The notes below the pieces were generated by a model. That model saw only the letters and a list, made by a program, of their open reading frames with translations, searched no databases and had not been told where the DNA came from. A program made the translations under genes and the position numbers. A stretch of 64,000 bases of DNA from Tetmemena sp. SeJ-2015 (taxonomy: Eukaryota; Ciliophora; Spirotrichea; Sporadotrichida; Oxytrichidae), in contig JAJKFJ010021871.1 in assembly GCA_027382625.1 (NCBI GenBank), forward strand, positions 1-64,000. Direction: 5' to 3'. This document shows, in pieces, positions 61,093-64,000 of the stretch (the first letter of the stretch is position 1; every line of letters begins with the position of its first letter).

Positions 61093-62628
61093 GATGCTGT
61101 GACCTGGAAGGACATTTTAAATCTGAGGATCCTCATTTGATTCCCCTTCCTTAGGCTTTCGAAGATAGATTGACAGCTTTCCAACGCCTTATGCTCGTCA
61201 AAGTCTTGAGAGATGAGAAACTAATCTTCGGAATTAAGGAATTCGTGAAGAGTGAGCTAGGTGACAAATTCATTGAAAGTCCTCCCTTTGATCTTATGGG
61301 AGCTTACTTAGATTCTATGAGTACCACCCCTATCATCTTAAAGCCAAAAAAGTAATTAAATCTTCGTTTTGTCTCCAGGAGCAGATCCTATCACATACTT
61401 GGTAAACTTGGCTAAGAGCAAGAATATGGAGAGCAGACTTAAGATTCTCTCACTTGGTCAGGGTCAAGGAAGAATTGCTGAGAAATTGATTGACGGAGGG
61501 CAAAGAGCAGGCGACTGGGTTTGCTTACAAAACTGTCACTTATCGGCTAGTTGGATGCCAGAACTTGAAAAGATACAGGAAAGGCAAGTCGAAGCTGAGA
61601 TGCATCCAGAGTACAGACTTTGGCTTACTTCCATGCCCAGCAGAACTTTCCCCGTCCCAGTGTTGCAATCAGGTAAACTTCTTCAATAGATCTTTAGTTT
61701 CTTAATGAATCCGATTATTTTGTCGATTTTGTTATATCAAGATCACTAATGAGCCTCCTAAAGGTTTGAAGGCCAACCTTAAGGGTACCTTTAACGAAGT
61801 TACCGAGGAAGACTATGAGTCTTGCACCAAGCCTCGCGAGTACAAGAAACTTCTTTTCGCCCTCGCCTATTTCCATGCTGTGATCTTAGAGCGAAGAAAG
61901 TAGGAGCCATCGGTTGGAACATCCCTTACGAGTGGATGAACTCTGACTTTGTTACTCAAAAAACCCCAGTTGAAGATGTATTTAAACGAACAGCCAGACA
62001 TTCCCTATGCTGCACTCAACTATCTTTGTGCCGAAGTAAACTATGGAGGTAGAGTCACTGACGATAAGGATATTAGACTCATCAAAGCCCTACTCAAGAG
62101 ATACTTCTGTGCTGAGATCATGAATGACAACTACAGACTCTCAAAGCTCGAGCACTACTACGCTCCTCATGAAAGCTCTCTTGCAGATGTTAAGAGCTAC
62201 ATCAACTTACTCCCTCTTAATTCAAACGAGTAAGAGTTTATTGACTTAGAAAGTGAGTATGCTTAATTTTAATACTCTTGAAGATGATCCTGAAGTATTT
62301 GGACTGCATCCAAATGCCAACATCACCTTCGAACAGAAGTTGGTAAGAGAGTTCATGGAGACAATTCTCATAATCTAACCTAGAATTTCCGGAGGTAAAG
62401 CAGTTAAATCCTCAGAAGAAATAGCCCAAGATATGGCTAGAGATATTGTGCATAGACTTCCTAAAAGACTAGACAAGAAGAAAGCTCATCCTATGACATT
62501 TGCGACTACCGATGCAGGTTAAATGCTCTCTCTTGGAGTTTTCGTTGGTCAAGAGATTGACAGATTTAACAAACTACTTTCAGTCATGAGGAACACCCTA
62601 ATCAATTTAGACAAAGCCATCGAGGGTA
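61093..62628 (+). CDS. dynein heavy chain 2, scrambled block 2 of 3 (AAA6 to C-terminal domain)
   Basis: Opens at pointer GAT (61093-61095) and continues block 1 as [12 protein letters not shown], then [20 protein letters not shown]. Conserved dynein readings follow: [62 protein letters not shown] and [19 protein letters not shown]. It ends in [10 protein letters not shown] at pointer CATCGAGGGTA (62618-62628). Three IESs interrupt it (61335, 61674, 62214). Single-base breaks near 61110, 61890 and 61965 lack pointers. Its orientation is opposite to block 1, so joining needs an inversion over about 15.6 kb of intervening sequence. Confidence 0.92.
61335..61359. other. IES, 25 bp, pointer ATCTT
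   Basis: ATCTT at 61335 and 61360; excision gives [19 protein letters not shown]. Confidence 0.93.
61674..61734. other. IES, 61 bp, pointer TA
   Basis: TA at 61674 and 61735 gives [18 protein letters not shown], matching dynein 1. A GT pointer would also stay in frame but adds a residue. Confidence 0.75.
62214..62274. other. IES, 61 bp, pointer CTCTT
   Basis: CTCTT at 62214 and 62275; excision gives [19 protein letters not shown]. Confidence 0.93.
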
Positions 62629-62788
62629 TTAAGAGTTTTAAATTTCCATAATTTAATTTAATTTTAGTAGCTTTAGTTAGTTGATTTTGTAGTTCTATGA
62701 AATTCAATTTAACTCTAAGCTTAGAATAATTAAGATTTTCTTTATATAGAGTGGAATAATTGAAGCACATTTAATATTCTTTGCTGGT

Positions 62789-64000
62789 TCAACTTTCATC
62801 AAGTTGCATTGACATAATTTGTCTCTCGACGAGGCCCTTGTAAACACCTCCTTACTTTAGAAGCATGTCGTGACTTCCTCTTTCTACGACTTCTCCCTTT
62901 CTGATGACTATGATCTCATCAGCATCTCTAATTGTGCTCAGTCTATGTGCTATCACGATTATAGTCTGTTCTCCGCTCTTAATTAGCTCATCTAAAGCCT
63001 TTTAAACTTGATGCTCACTTTCAGAATCGAGTGCTACAAAAAAAAGTTAAATTTAAGATGAACTTACCACTCGTGGCCTCATCTAAAAGTAGAATCTTGG
63101 GCTTTCTGATAAGAGCTCTAGCTATGGCAATTCTCTATTTCTGTCCTCCAGATAGTTTTATACCTCTCTCTCCTACAATTGTGTCATAGCCTTCTGGGAA
63201 GAGGTCTCTGTCGTGAATGAAATCGTAAGCATTGGCCTGTCTGCAAGCGTGGTCCAAGTCTTCTACCCTTACCATTTCTGGGGGCAGTCCATATCCAATA
63301 TTCTCCTTTATAGATCCAGAGAAGAGCACTGGCTCTTGCGAAACGATGGCAACTTGTTAATGGTACCACTTAGGGTCAAGAGTCTTTACATCGTGACCAT
63401 CGAATTCAACTCTACCTTCATTAGGATCGTAGAATCTTTCAATCATTTGAATGATGCTTGATTTTCCGCAGCCACTTGGACCTACCAAGGCTATGACTTT
63501 GTTTTTTTGAATATCTATTGTGACTCCTTTAAGAACTTGAACGTCCTTCTTTGTGGGGTAGTTAAACTTTATATCTTTGAGTGAGATTTCTCCTTTAATT
63601 TCACCCTTTATTTTCTCTCCTCCGACAGTATTTATCTTTGGTTAGTAATCTAAAAGCTCGACAATTTTATGAGCAGCTCCCACAATCTAAATAGTCAAAT
63701 ATATTAACATCTATAAGTACTTACACTCATCACAGAGCCCAACACCGAGGCAAGGATCAGTATGCATATAAATATATTTCATCAGTTAAATTATTAATTA
63801 ATCATGAAATTAAGAAGGATTTGCATCATGTAAAAGAGGAAAGCAGTGATTTCTCCTATTGAAATATCCCCTTCTTTGTGAAGGAATGCTCCAAAGCCCA
63901 AAATCACAGTCATGGAACCATAGACGAAGAAATTTGCCACGAAGTTGAAGAGTCCGTACCAAAAGGCCTTACGGTAGCCGAGTTTGTAAACTTTATCATT
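62789..64000 (-). CDS. ABC transporter, ABCB/MDR type (3' part, cut by window edge)
   Basis: ATP-driven membrane exporter. Read from the right edge, the last transmembrane helices of a membrane domain come first ([39 protein letters not shown] after IES removal). The nucleotide-binding domain follows: Walker [10 protein letters not shown] (about 63480-63455), Q-loop [16 protein letters not shown], signature [15 protein letters not shown], Walker [13 protein letters not shown] (across an intron) and the switch His [12 protein letters not shown]. The gene ends in SMQLDES with TGA at 62791-62789. The first domains lie beyond 64000. A half or full transporter cannot be decided from this part, and the substrate is unknown. 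Confidence 0.9.
63035..63068 (-). other. intron, 34 nt, ABC transporter
   Basis: GTAAGT to TGTAG, removal gives [19 protein letters not shown]. Confidence 0.88.
63752..63814. other. IES, 63 bp, pointer ATCCTT (minus strand)
   Basis: 6 bp repeat; excision gives [16 protein letters not shown] within a membrane helix. Confidence 0.88.

Overview
The window reads as germline (micronuclear) DNA of a stichotrich/hypotrich ciliate (Oxytricha, Stylonychia or Tetmemena-like; the genus is my inference). Two observations carry this. First, real genes are full of in-frame TAA and TAG that fall on conserved Gln positions, and only TGA ends them. Second, the coding regions are cut by dozens of short AT-rich inserts (16-83 bp). 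Each is bounded by a 2-9 bp direct repeat, and removing the insert plus one repeat copy restores a conserved protein in frame. These are internal eliminated sequences (IESs) with pointers between macronuclear-destined segments (MDSs). Ordinary GT-AG introns of about 30-50 nt are also present. For IESs, coordinates run from the first pointer copy to the base before the second copy.

Layout. 1-7.3 kb: three poorly recognised genes in AT-rich DNA, a foldback element (about 1347-1887), a 702 bp terminal-inverted-repeat element (5921-6622) and an A-tract flanked by a 54 bp duplication. 7.3-14.9 kb (+): a large secreted/multi-pass membrane protein with cadherin-like repeats. 15.6-18.2 kb (+): a membrane RING-finger protein. 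18.7-32.7 kb (+): a complete, unscrambled axonemal dynein heavy chain with at least 17 IESs. 33.5-38.0 kb (+): two tandem DAGK-type lipid kinases flanking a glutathione peroxidase. 38.5-43.9 kb (+): a coiled-coil gene. One of its introns is split by a 3.6 kb IES with a 12 bp pointer, and that IES contains a whole second coiled-coil gene on the minus strand. 44.1-45.4 kb (-): a MORN-repeat protein with an acylation-type N-terminus. 62.8-64.0 kb (-): an ABCB-type transporter cut by the window edge.

The most striking part is 45.5-62.6 kb. A second dynein heavy chain is scrambled into three blocks: minus strand 56594 to 45524, then plus strand 61093-62628, then plus strand 56754-57405, joined by pointers GAT and CATCGAGGGTA. 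Between its second and third blocks lies a scrambled SK-type (calmodulin-binding) potassium channel, split into plus strand 59642-61052 and minus strand 59480 to about 57757 and joined by the pointer GGAGTGTTCT across an inversion. Both genes must be descrambled and inverted during macronuclear development.

Several frame breaks inside conserved genes are single-base changes, mostly at homopolymers, with no pointer. They look like uncorrected assembly errors rather than biology. No tRNA, rRNA, CRISPR array or bacterial-type operon was recognised.
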